From NCBI RefSeq assembly GCF_003261635.1, contig NZ_QFXK01000001.1:82184-146183 (forward strand): 64,000 nucleotides of DNA, read 5' to 3'. The first letter of the stretch is position 1. Each line of letters begins with the position of its first letter. Of the stretch, positions 34,401 to 40,200 are shown piece by piece. The notes under the pieces were generated by a model. It saw only the letters and a list, made by a program, of their open reading frames with translations, made no database searches and had not been told where the DNA came from. The translations under genes and the position numbers were made by a program. This DNA comes from Kribbella monticola (GTDB lineage: Bacteria; Actinomycetota; Actinomycetes; Propionibacteriales; Kribbellaceae).

Positions 34401-34475
34401 GAGGAACTCCCGCTCGACGCCAGCGGCAAGCTGGACCGCGCCCGCCTCCCCGAGCCGGAGTGGCTCAAGGCCTGA
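22440..34475 (+). CDS. Hybrid polyketide/nonribosomal peptide megasynthase with degenerate elongation domains
   Basis: 4011 residues, order by rough position: acyl-AMP ligase 30-610 (SGSSTGTPK 182-190, Lys574 in GGKILRP); acidic disordered linker 630-1515; carrier protein 1521-1592 (Ser1551 in GVDSVAM); ketosynthase 1621-2014; malonyl-type acyltransferase 2021-2443 (Ser2197 in GHSVGE, RAFHS); disordered linker 2450-2817; carrier 2 (Ser2862 in GADSLSM); Ala/Gly linker; helical segment 3018-3085; repeat linker 3086-3266; half condensation domain 3268-3480; adenylation domain 3517-4008 (TSGSTGNPKG, YNEYGPTEA, Lys3997). The ketosynthase has Trp1771 for the nucleophile Cys and Asn1895 for the first His, but keeps His1935. 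No terminal carrier, thioesterase or reductase follows. GTG 22440 or 22443 is the likely start; ATG 22488 is an alternative. Domain identities are clear; the product and whether elongation occurs are unknown. Confidence 0.93.
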   Translation: MVRNGADRPAISTGPALMIPAGYPRDLPSALLRAARDFGTSGVVEIGPDGRETRLDFPTLLELAARILAGLRANGVRAGDPAVVHCTEPVGFFAAFWACTLGGIRPLLMAPAAEGDRTEEGRERLRKVTDLLGWTVLIGRPSDLPDDLGLPVLDPDALAGHEPTSEFHRPAADDVAVLMMSSGSSTGTPKIIQLTHRGLVEFAAGTPAMLPVRPGQTTLNWLPLDHSGAFLLYHLLPVFAGCTNIHVATDWVLSNPLRWLDLMDAHRVNHSWAPNFGYRLVTAAIAGEPDRHWDLSALRSLVSGGEQITVPVMSEFLRLTNRFGVVPETFVAAWGMTETVTGITFARPGLTPNVHRVRIPPTGVVEWVDQRATAGKVAVARPGKTRAEAPGVLSLVSVGTPAPGATVRIVGPNGAVLPEGRIGQLQIASARVTPGYLGNPDADRAAFPAGNWPARKWLATGDQAFITGGQVVITGRDSERIILNGQNYYAHDIETVAASVPGAELGLVAACGIADASSGTERLVVFFATTEPFEEGSPDAVAEAIRGILHDRLKLTAQVVGVPRRHFPTTPGGKILRPLLKQRFIDGSLNAPNSPYGEPLRANTPYDAPAAAEDDSEQTTELPVVRLAWRRTLADSIPTPPQRPTLGANRHTTTPPPNPTEPPADAWRPEPITPETPEAGHPSTDPEPTDPPQLADAKAPEADPQQPTESPNPDPLTAPNEVETAAADAAPENLTEFVEPDPLTASDGPEAPAPAADPTEAAEAAEPHPFTASNKVEASAADAEPAEAAGAEPTQPTEAPDPEPLTAPNEVEAPAADAEPEKPTAAAEPDPLTAPNEPEAPAPAAEPAEAAAAPESELLTASNEVEAPAADAELTEAAEPAEAAASAKVEPSEIAGPSETAESTGPEPTDIAGEADASIADGWPAEAADAEPAETAEAEPTEATEIAEPTEVAAADAERGESSVAVASEDDEPAEIAESGESEPAAVTSGANAPVVDGEPTEPAVDADSTDPVVDAGPTEPAVDAEPTERVVDAGTTEPVVAAGPTEPVVDAESTEPVVDAGSRQAAAEGELTEATESAALVEVVASADVEPSEIAGTAESTGPEPAVEANAPVGDEAAESAPAAVASEADGGAPEGEAGEPPADAEPSEASDSPAVAAEADVPTPRGEPTKRSADAEPTEATEGVESAVAVVSAVAARTEAAEAVESAVAVVSADAARTVATEGVESAVAAASADAEPTEIAESVEAAPAAVTRAADVPTLDGEPAEQVADAEPTERAADAERTEPGVEADAEEVGASMKVESSAASGAEEIAEAIDAAVESDEVSAKADEPSTESNESSAESDEASADSEERPAASDEPAAASDEPSTESDEVSAKADEPPTESDESPAASDEPSADSEQPPAASDEPPAESDEPSTESGELSADSDQLSAESGELVADSDEVSTAAEQVVGEAGEAGGGAAEAEVGTDEGLVGTGDGEGESGVAAKVAVVGGAAAGDDFAEGVAAPEVVAAGVGSAGAWVADVVGVFRGVLGEDVDERTGLIGLGVDSVAMVRVHTRLQDVLGIEFPRAVMFEQGSILALSNYLERHADEFRSTAAAHSTEQVRSQGKPARKPAKKQVAEPIAIIGLAARFPGADTLEQFWDNLAGGVESLRRFTPDEVGGAKDAFGNEELVAVSGALDDVESFDAEFFGLSDREAELTDPAQRIFLEVCQHALEHGGHAGAAGRIGIFAGSGMNLYTQQNQPPDFLATRVAYRLGLTGPAIGVQAAWSSSLVAVHLACQALRSGDADLALAGAAAVHVPQATGYHPSPESILSPTGHVRVFDAAADGTVGGNGVAAVLLKRLDQAVKDGDTVYAVIRGSAVSNETDQADLIEHALEKSGVPADSISYIEANATGTAVEDAREFRALATVLRKHTDKVGFCTIGSVKPNIGHLDSAAGMAGLIKTVLMLQHRTLVPTINHTKVDPELPITNSPFVIGTELREWESGTPLRAGVSALDVGGTSAHVILEEAPRQVRRGDDGPVVLPLSAPDPEALTELVELFRADLEHGTGHRLIDLASTAALGRQAHRHRVAVTGASEEELAEALGTAQAVAVPRGGPGPLGFAFTGQGAARRGMAAGLAARFPVFRSVLDECDKVYAEEFGGSLLELLLTPAGGSEGVWPTETAQPALFAFEVALARLWQSFGVQPALVVGHSVGEYAALCVAGALSLADGVRLTAKRGELMQRGTVPGAMVAVRADADRVRELAQSSGVEIAAGNGPQSFVLTGTEVIVGQLAEQLDRLEVSWQRLDVDRAFHSSLVDPILGEFADVVAQISLRPLRMPMVSSWSGELLESGTALDSDYLVGQLRQPVLFGDAVEALTAAGCRRFLELGPDAVLSPAGRRIAPNSTWIPAQRLGQDPVLATMNGLAELYAQGTEIAWSKVYPNAGRVPLPLYPFRRVHHPVDTTSTPLAAPVASSLPGATDLGTAARPVMRAEGGEARFRPALKKIPLDPPSSNGFTEQTPEEPEEHSPFALPAENTHPAKPAELKAAPTPATTETPPTTEPSSDAEQALEAESLAVVEPPSDREQARDREQPSEPESSDEAESPMGVESSSDDGQSAEAESRDAAEPSSDADPDPVVEPKSPEVEPPSDREQASEPESSDEAESLMGVESSSDNGQSAEAESRDGAEQSSDADPDPVVELKSPDEIEPPSDREQASEPESSDAVEARVGVDSSSDGEAVAEFGSPDDAESPSDAESASADAADSSSDAGSASAGAVESSGDDERVVEGEGLAGAESSGDGGQAAVPQVASGVGSSALGEQAAEVETPGGGARAADEVAERYRDSLAVVLDLTGEQLGLDPYDVTVDHTFAELGADSLSMLRVVEEVGQRFGVELAVSELFDELDTPHKLASAVASRNLSDGAVDPLDLLRQAVPEKARADEAGAGDARTDDTGGAEADAAEADAGEAGAAEAGGAEAGGAKAGGAEARGADAGAAKAGAAKAGAAGAGAAGAGAAGAGAAGAGAAGGKDSRTALAVLGSGLAELAAKVDAAAAATSAADLPGSGMAALMSQQLRVAGQLVDGVTKLMHEQLALLNESTQQTRAEKPTSAEESTATDPNTKNAGTANPQAAGDAGTLGEAGIADAAETTGEARAAKSAVATEARVAKGAGAAESAVATEARVAKGAGAAESAVATEARVAKGAGAAESAVATEARVAKDAGAAEEAGAAGSAVAKGVEAAAGEDSESAKVVAGGAEGAKVAAGGAEVAGGKDAEGAKERRGGDLAFWRGMLAGAQPLVLPTDQPRPAARPEVASAALELDSELGDAIFVFSRERRVSPLMTMLAAVGTVLGRFAAQDDITIGTAPLRGAKNTSTRGTRALPLRIDLSGEPQLGDLAQRVGEITIAAFDHASVDLAVLEQDPLFQVLVEFEPGDDDLAPGLDLRLRLAHHPGGIRCTADYRSGLFDQATIERVLHYLEAVLRRAIADPELSLPDLMLPIEADRVLLNELEGEPAPSGPIGRVRRNAVVAGELSGLHTLFEQQVARTPDAVAVIQGDRELTYAELNRRSNAVAWQLVDLGVKPGQLVAVRVARGAELVIAVLAVLKSGAAYLPLDPGVPESRWSFMVADSGAVALVGDDAALADRLGLRLVPVTAVDGDPRAKQAPPVRAAADDVAYCIYTSGSTGNPKGVAVPHRGPVNLVRHYLRTRRSLRTLQWTSFGFDVHVQELFTALASGAALVVIGEDDRYDPDEVVAALTKYEVERLFMTFTPLTALLATMPELPRLPALREIVAGGEAMVLTHGIKEFLAAHPDCVLYNEYGPTEASVVTTIHQVDPAEERPSIGRPIDGVVVRLLDEALRPVPVGAIGEIHLGGASVAQGYLGRPDETEAAFVDDPAHPGGRLYRTRDLGRWRTDGTLDYLGRVDDQVKIRGHRVEPGETEYVLADLPGVVDAVVVANTDPAGDTCLIGYVVLEDSDPAVLARLLLELTKELPIYLVPADLIPIEELPLDASGKLDRARLPEPEWLKA
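24340..26990 (+). repeat. DNA of the long acidic low-complexity linker in the megasynthase
   Basis: About 880 codons of Glu/Ala/Pro/Ser/Asp/Thr with almost no aromatic residues. Degenerate internal repeats are visible: DPLTAPNEVEAPAADAEP and variants several times (24570-25060), a TEPVVDAGP decapeptide series (25430-25640), EGVESAVAVVSADAARTEA variants (25970-26150), and an ESDEPSTESDE-type series (26400-26780). It keeps the reading frame between the ligase and first carrier domain. Confidence 0.85.
31260..31475 (+). repeat. GCTGCTGGGGCGGGT-type Ala/Gly repeat in the megasynthase
   Basis: Short units encoding GAAGAGAAGAG and related AEAGGAEAGGAKAG steps follow carrier protein 2. The last third is a nearly perfect 15-bp repeat. 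It makes a flexible Ala/Gly tether of about 70 residues and is slippage-prone. Confidence 0.8.
31857..32075 (+). repeat. Four tandem 51-bp units in the megasynthase linker
   Basis: Each unit encodes AESAVATEARVAKGAGA (17 residues). Four copies run head to tail with very few base changes, and a degenerate fifth follows. The units are amphipathic-helix-like and charged, and are located directly before the half condensation domain. Confidence 0.85.
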
Positions 34476-34507
34476 CGTCACCGCGATGAGGGCTGGACTC
34501 CTGCTGT

Positions 34508-34545
34508 CGGGGTTCACCCACTGTTGTGGGAATGGGGTAACCCCG
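34508..34545. repeat. Palindromic element in a convergent gene gap (copy 2)
   Basis: CGGGGTTCACCC (34508-34519) pairs with GGGTAACCCCG (34535-34545) with one bulged C. The inner spacer CACTGTTGTGGGAAT resembles that of the copy at 14315. It lies 33 bp after the megasynthase stop, facing the end of a minus-strand gene, so it may terminate both. Confidence 0.65.
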
Positions 34546-34703
34546 TCACGAGAAGCGGAGCACACCCAAGCGGCACACGGGTTGTCGCTCAGTGCGCGGG
34601 GCACGGGACGTCGGTTCTGCACCGTGGACGGGGGTGTTGCCCCGGCGGCGGCCCTCCCGCAGCCACCGGCCCACCGTCCGCGGTGCAGAACCCGCGTCGA
34701 TCC

Positions 34704-35249
34704 TCATCCCTCCCGAGGATCGATCGCACTCCCGGCCCTTCGGCGCAGCAGCGCGAAGGCGCTGATCACGCAGATGAGCAGGGAATAACAGGCCCAGACG
34801 GGTCCGACGTTGCCGAGCTCGGGTCCGTTCCCCAACGACCCGAGCGCGATCACGACGGTGACCACGCCCAGCGCGATCAATGGGCCTGTCCAGCCCAGCA
34901 CGCCCATCCGCAGCGGTTCCTCGACCTCGGAGTCGTCCGAGGCCGGTGCCGACGAGATGGCCTGGCCCCGGAGGGCCTCGTGCAGGGCCGCGACGCCGCA
35001 CGACGCGGCGACGTTCAACAGCAGCAGGCGGCCCGCGACGTCCTCGATCGCCGCGCCGCCCGGACCGACCGTGCCGTTGATCACGGCGTACAGGTCGACG
35101 GGGACAGTGGCGAGGGCCGCGAGCACGACCACCAGCTGGAAGAAACGTGGCCGGCGCACAGCAGCGCGTAACCGGCCGTTCCCCGTCATCGTCAGGCCGA
35201 CGAGGACGGTGAAGAAAACGGCGAAGATCAGGAGTACTACGACGTCCAT
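34704..35249 (-). CDS. Integral membrane protein of unknown function
   Basis: 181 residues with five hydrophobic segments: VVLLIFAVFFTVLVGLTM at the N-terminus, FFQLVVVLAALATVPVDLYAVI, a LLLLNVAASCGVAALHEAL stretch, GWTGPLIALGVVTVVIALG and YSLLICVISAFALLRRR at the end. A charged cytosolic loop (SSAPASDDSEVEEP) lies in the middle. No family motif is recognised. The gene is convergent with the megasynthase, so it is not obviously part of that system. The ATG at 35249 starts directly in the first membrane helix. Confidence 0.75.
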   Translation of the reverse strand: MDVVVLLIFAVFFTVLVGLTMTGNGRLRAAVRRPRFFQLVVVLAALATVPVDLYAVINGTVGPGGAAIEDVAGRLLLLNVAASCGVAALHEALRGQAISSAPASDDSEVEEPLRMGVLGWTGPLIALGVVTVVIALGSLGNGPELGNVGPVWACYSLLICVISAFALLRRRAGSAIDPREG

Positions 35250-35590
35250 CTGGACCTGTCCCTACGGTCGTGCATCGCGCGCGACGATGCTGGTGGACGT
35301 GCGTGCCTCCGTTGCTTTGCACGCGCGGGCGGCGGAAGGTCGCCCTTCCGCCGCACACGCGTACGGTCAATCCCTGGCATGCAGGCCCCCCTGATTGCCC
35401 TTGGATGACGTGCCCCCACCCCATCCATCCGTTGCATCGCGTGGGCAGGGCCGATCGTTACAGGGTTTTCGGCAATTGAGTAAAAACTGCACAAAATTGC
35501 TCGGGAGACCCTTTTCCGCACGGATCGGCTGTGTGCGAGGGTTGCTCACCGTGTCAGGACGGTGACGGTGGAGCCAACTGCCGGACGCGC
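35250..35590. other. 340-bp gap without a convincing gene
   Basis: It separates the end of the ROK kinase gene from the start of the membrane-protein gene. An AT-rich patch near 35470-35505 contains GCAATT (35472-35477) and its inverse AATTGC (35495-35500), which could be part of a promoter or operator for the minus-strand membrane-protein gene. Open frames here have no recognisable features. Confidence 0.4.
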
Positions 35591-36616
35591 CTACCCGGAG
35601 GCATCCACCGTCGTTGGTTGCCCGAACCTGGGATCGTTGCCGGATCTGGCACCCGGTCGCGGGCTACTGTCAGATTGTCCGGCAGTTGCGAGACCGGCCG
35701 GTTTCAGTGCGTCCCAGCCGAGCCGGGCGGCCCCGATCAGGCCGGCATTGGGCAGCTGCGCCGGTACGACGGTCAACTCGGCGACGAACGGTAACTGGGC
35801 GAATCGCTTCACCCACCGCTGAACCGGGTCGAACAACACCGCCCCGGCCTTCGCCACACCGCCGCCGATCACCACCGTGGTGAGGTCCACGGTGACCGCC
35901 GTCGCGACGATGCCTGCGGCAAGCGCTTGGGCGCCGTCGTCGAAGACCGCGAGTGCGATCTCGTCACCGGCGGCCGCGTCGGCGGACAACACAGCCGCGT
36001 CGACGACCTCGCCGCTTCGCCACCCGCGCCGCTTCGCCCGGGCCACCATTCGCGGCCCGCTGGCGTAGGTCTCGACGCAGCCGTACGACCCACACGCACA
36101 CGCTTCGCCATCGAGGTCCACCACCATGTGACCGAGGTGGGCCGCGTTGCCCGACTGACCGAGTAGCGGCTTCCCGTCGAGCACGAGACCGGCACCGACT
36201 CCGGTCGACACCACGATGCCGAGCAGGTTGTCGACGCTGCGTCCGGCCCCGGTCCAGAACTCGCCGAGCGCGAAACAGTGACCGTCGACCCCGAGCCTGA
36301 CCGGTACGCCGCCGACCAGGTCGCGTACCCGGTCCACCAGCGGGAAGTTCCGCCAGCCACCGATGTTCACCGGCGAGACCAGACCGTACTCCTGGTCGAG
36401 CGGCCCGGCCGACCCGATCCCGACGGCCGCCGGCGTAGCGTCGTCACGGACCCGGTCGATCAGCTCACTCAACGCGGCGAACACCTGGTCGGCGTCGCCG
36501 GCCGGCGTCGGGATCCGGTCCTCGCGGACCAGCCGGCCGTCGGCGGAAACGATCGCGGCGGCCATCTTCGTGCCGCCGATGTCGATGCCGAGTACGGTCA
36601 CTGCCTCGTCGCTCAT
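35591..36616 (-). CDS. ROK-family sugar kinase (glucokinase-like)
   Basis: 341 residues with the ROK kinase layout: ATP-binding GIDIGGTKMAAAIV near the N-terminus, GIGSAGPLD, sugar-binding NAAHLGHMVVDLDGE with the catalytic Asp region VDGHCFALGE, and the zinc motif CACGSYGCVE. It phosphorylates glucose or a similar hexose with ATP or polyphosphate. A disordered Ser/Pro/Arg-rich tail of about 30 residues follows the fold. It ends the set GH38 mannosidase, unknown protein and ROK kinase on the minus strand, so phosphorylation of a released hexose is a reasonable role. The ATG at 36616 is ten bases after the previous stop. Confidence 0.9.
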   Translation of the reverse strand: MSDEAVTVLGIDIGGTKMAAAIVSADGRLVREDRIPTPAGDADQVFAALSELIDRVRDDATPAAVGIGSAGPLDQEYGLVSPVNIGGWRNFPLVDRVRDLVGGVPVRLGVDGHCFALGEFWTGAGRSVDNLLGIVVSTGVGAGLVLDGKPLLGQSGNAAHLGHMVVDLDGEACACGSYGCVETYASGPRMVARAKRRGWRSGEVVDAAVLSADAAAGDEIALAVFDDGAQALAAGIVATAVTVDLTTVVIGGGVAKAGAVLFDPVQRWVKRFAQLPFVAELTVVPAQLPNAGLIGAARLGWDALKPAGLATAGQSDSSPRPGARSGNDPRFGQPTTVDASG

Positions 36617-36626
36617 GGTCCCCCCG

Positions 36627-37241
36627 TCAGTGCCGGTGCAGATTGTCAGGTTGCGAGCTGTCGCCCGGGTGCTCGAGGCCGTGCACCAGCCGCACCCGTT
36701 CGTACATGGCCGCGTTCAGCCAGCGAGCGAACGACTCCAGCCGGGCACTGTCCAGCAACTCGGCGTGCCAGCGAGCCACCGGTACGTCGGGGTCGCTCGG
36801 CGGCTCCTCTCCGAGAACGTCTGCCGCGTACTCGAGCTGAGCGCGGGGGATCCGCACGTCCTGGCTGACCAGAGCGGCCAACCGGCGTACGGGCTCTGAG
36901 CAGGCGATGGCGGCGGCGGTGATCGAGCCGACCGCGATCGCGGTGGAGACGTCCAAAGGCTTCGCGGGGGGTTGCGGTACTACGTCCTCGCGGCGTGCCA
37001 GTTCGTCGATGCACAGCTGCTCGGTGAGGACGACCTGGGCGACCCAGCGGGCGAGCTGACGCCCTTCTCGACTGTCCTGCCGGGGGAGTACGCAGGCAGC
37101 ATCACTGGCGCGGAGGGTCGCAAGGCGGTCGTCGAGCAACACCCGCGGTACGGGCCGGCCGTTCAGATAGCCCATCACCTCCGGCGGCGCGTGCTCTGCG
37201 CCGTGACCGTGACCATGGCCGTGCTGGAGGGTGGCCGTCAC
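36627..37241 (-). CDS. Unknown protein translationally coupled to the GH38 mannosidase
   Basis: 204 residues; GTG at 37241 overlaps the TGA of the mannosidase gene (GTGA). The N-terminus carries a His/Gly run (QHGHGHGHGAEHAPPE) that could bind a transition metal. It is followed by VMGYLNGRPVPRVLLDDRLATL, a helix-rich region QLARWVAQVVLTEQLCIDELARRE and a closing ARWLNAAMYERVRLVHGLEHPGD. The general look (NGRPV start, helical middle, Glu/Arg-rich end) recalls peptidyl-prolyl isomerase-like proteins, but this is weak and I do not assign a function. Its tight coupling to the mannosidase suggests it serves that enzyme or its substrate pathway. A longer upstream reading was discarded because it would overlap the mannosidase gene widely. 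Confidence 0.75.
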   Translation of the reverse strand: MTATLQHGHGHGHGAEHAPPEVMGYLNGRPVPRVLLDDRLATLRASDAACVLPRQDSREGRQLARWVAQVVLTEQLCIDELARREDVVPQPPAKPLDVSTAIAVGSITAAAIACSEPVRRLAALVSQDVRIPRAQLEYAADVLGEEPPSDPDVPVARWHAELLDSARLESFARWLNAAMYERVRLVHGLEHPGDSSQPDNLHRH

Positions 37242-40200
37242 GAGATCTCCAGCCGGACGGTCGGTGCGTACTGCGCCCGCCCGAACCACATCACCTTCGG
37301 CAGCACCCACGCATGAGCCGGCGTGGCATCCGCGGGCGCCACGACTGGCACCGGTACGACTACCGACGACCTGGGCGGTACTACGACCGCCTGCACCGGC
37401 TCGGGCAGCCAAGACCAGGTCCCGTACGGCGAGGCAAGCTGCAGCTCGGCCCGGATCTCCGAGAAGGTGTTGTTCGCGAACGTGAGCTCGAGGGTCTGCG
37501 TGGTGCCAGGTGTCAGCCGCAGGTCCTCGGTCGATGGCGTCACGGTCAAGCCGGTGGGCCGTCCCGGTTCGCCTTCGACGGCACCGGATCCGTGCTCGGG
37601 TGGCTCGGTGGGTGGCAGTGCGAAACCGATCGTCGCTTTGAGTTCGGGGCTGTCGCCGACGAACACGGTGACGACATCCTCGACCGTCTGTACTCCGGCG
37701 CCGCCGGCCAGCTCGTCCGTTCGGGTGGTCACGCGAGCCGCGACGAAATACTGCCCGGGTTCGGAGTCGGCCGGCGTGACTTTGGCGAGGTGGCGGACGT
37801 AACCGCCCGGCTCGAGCTCGATCTGGACGTTTGGTTGGTCCGAGGTCCAGCCGGGCGGCAGGTCGAGCGTGAGGGTGCCCTCGGCAACGGAATCGACGTA
37901 CTGGTTGGCGATCACCAGTTCGACCTCGAAAGGCTTACCGGCGGTGCGGGCGATGGTGGGGGAGACCGAGAGGCTGACGGGCAGGAAACCCATCTGGGCC
38001 GGGCCGCGGTTGTGCAGCCAGTAGCGCGAGTATGACGGCTGGGCGACCTCGGCTGGCCGGCCGAGGACGGCGGGCCCGGCCGGTTCGGTGGACTCGACGT
38101 CGAGGACGAAGGTGTCGACCGCGGAGCCGGCCAGGTCGACCGTGAGCTTGCCATCAGCAACATTCAGGGGTGCGCCTCGGTGTTCGAGAAGATCCGCGTG
38201 GCAGGCGCCGGTGATGGGAACGGCGGAGGTGATGGTCGCTGTCGCGCCGAGGCCGGTGGCCTCGATCAGGCGAAGAGTGACGCCCTCGCGCGGGTCGGAC
38301 GGCGTACCGGAACCGTGGGCGATCGGGTTTCCGGCGGGCTTGACGGTGGAGACGAGGACGTCTCGTTCGGGGGATACCTGGAGGAGGGAATGGGCGGCGG
38401 GCAGCAGGCCGTCGTGTGCGGTGGTGGTTGCCGCTAGCAACGGTGAGGAGAACTCCTGGCCGCGCGACGGCAGGTGCTGTGCGCGCCAGTCGCCGTCGCC
38501 CGCCGTCAACGCGTACCGGAACTCGTGGGTCCAGTGCTGCAGCTGGAACGACGAGCCGTCGGGTGTCGACCGACGCGGCGGGTCGATCCAGATCCCCGCC
38601 GGCCAGCCGCTGCAGGACCGCAGCAGCGATGCGTGCAGAGCGCCGGTCGCATCCACTGCGAACCCAGGCAGCCCATAGGTCAGCAACGCAACGGTCGCGT
38701 CGACGAACTCCTCGACGACGCCGTCACCCACCACAGTCGCGCTGATCCGAGCCTCCGCCAACTCGGCCACGGCCCGCTCCACAGCAGCCGCATCAGGCAA
38801 CACCAACGCCGAGATCGCCCGCACTCCCCGCACGTCAGCATTCGGCTGCCACACCTCAGCCAACGCAGTCTCAGCCGGAACGAAGTACGCCGCAGCTCCA
38901 GCGCCTCCGGCGCCGTTCGCCCCAGGCGTGCTTGCGCCGACTCTCGCCTGCACGCCACCGCCTGCGGCGCTGCCCGCCGTCGCGCCCGCACCGGCTCCAC
39001 CGCCTGCGGCGCTGCCCGCCGTCGTGCCCGCGCCGGCTCGAGCGCCTGCGGCGCTGTTGGGGCTCTTCCTCAGGAGAGAATCTGTCAGGGGGTTGGAGCC
39101 GACGAGGATGCGGAGGTCGGGGAGGTTGGAGTCGACCTTGAGGTTGCCGTAGCGGGAGCCGCCGGCCAGCGAGGTGGTGGCGGTGACGCCGACGCGGGCG
39201 AGTGCGACGACCAGGTCACGGACCTCGGCCGGTTCGGTGTCGTCCGGTACGACGATCTCCGCGACCGCCATCGGGCGGGTGCCGATCTCGTTGCCCTCAG
39301 CATCGAGGAGGGAGATCCGAGCGGTCGAGCCGAGCCCGAACCAGGTGTTCGCGGGATTGTCCAGCGTCCACGGCGCCTGCTCGCTGTCGACGTCGATCAG
39401 GCCGAAGCCGCGACCCACCACGGCGCCGGCGACCTCGCTCAACGGCAGCGCGCCTGGTACGTCGGCGGGGAACTTCACCCGGACGAGCCGATCCGACTGG
39501 GCGTGGTCGAGGATCCGGGTGGTGAACTCGACCCGGTCGAGCCCGGTGTACAAGGTGATCACGGACTCGTACGCGATCCCGTCCACCTCGCCGCGGCTCA
39601 CCACCCTGCTGCCGAGCGGCCCGCTCTGGGTGAGCACCTTCGCGGGCGCCTCGGACGAACCGACCACCGGCCCGGACGGGGTGAGATGCCACGGCCCTTC
39701 ACCGAATCGCGGGTGATCCGGGTACTCCTCGTAGACGCGAAGCTCGTTGCCGAGGCCCTTCAGTACCTGACGTCCGGACCGCTTCTCCAGGATCGAGCTG
39801 ACCGCGCCACCTCGCGACGGATCGACCGTCACGTGGAAGAACTCGTTCTCGACAGCATCCGCAGAGTCGCCCGGCCCCCACGACCCCGCAGTACCGGCGG
39901 TCAGTTGGTAGGTGCGCCATCCCAGCGACGGCACGTCCTCGGCGAGGAACGTCAGCCGACCACCGTCCACGACCGACGGCACCTCGATGCCGTCGGCCGT
40001 CAGCACCCTCACATCGCCTTCCACTGGGAGGGAAACGAGGTCGGTGCGGGTGAACGACAACGTGTTGGTGACGACGACTGCGTCCGAGCCGAAGGTGCTC
40101 GTGTCTATCCGCGCCGCGAACGCCTCCAAGGCGGCGGACCGTGCCGCGTCGGAGAGGTCGTGCGCCTCCCGCCAGCCGGTCAGCAGGTCGATGTAGACCT

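Noticed and set aside
36627..37412. 261-codon version of the gene after the mannosidase
   Set aside because: It would overlap the mannosidase by 175 bases, and the GTG at 37241 makes a standard four-base overlap.
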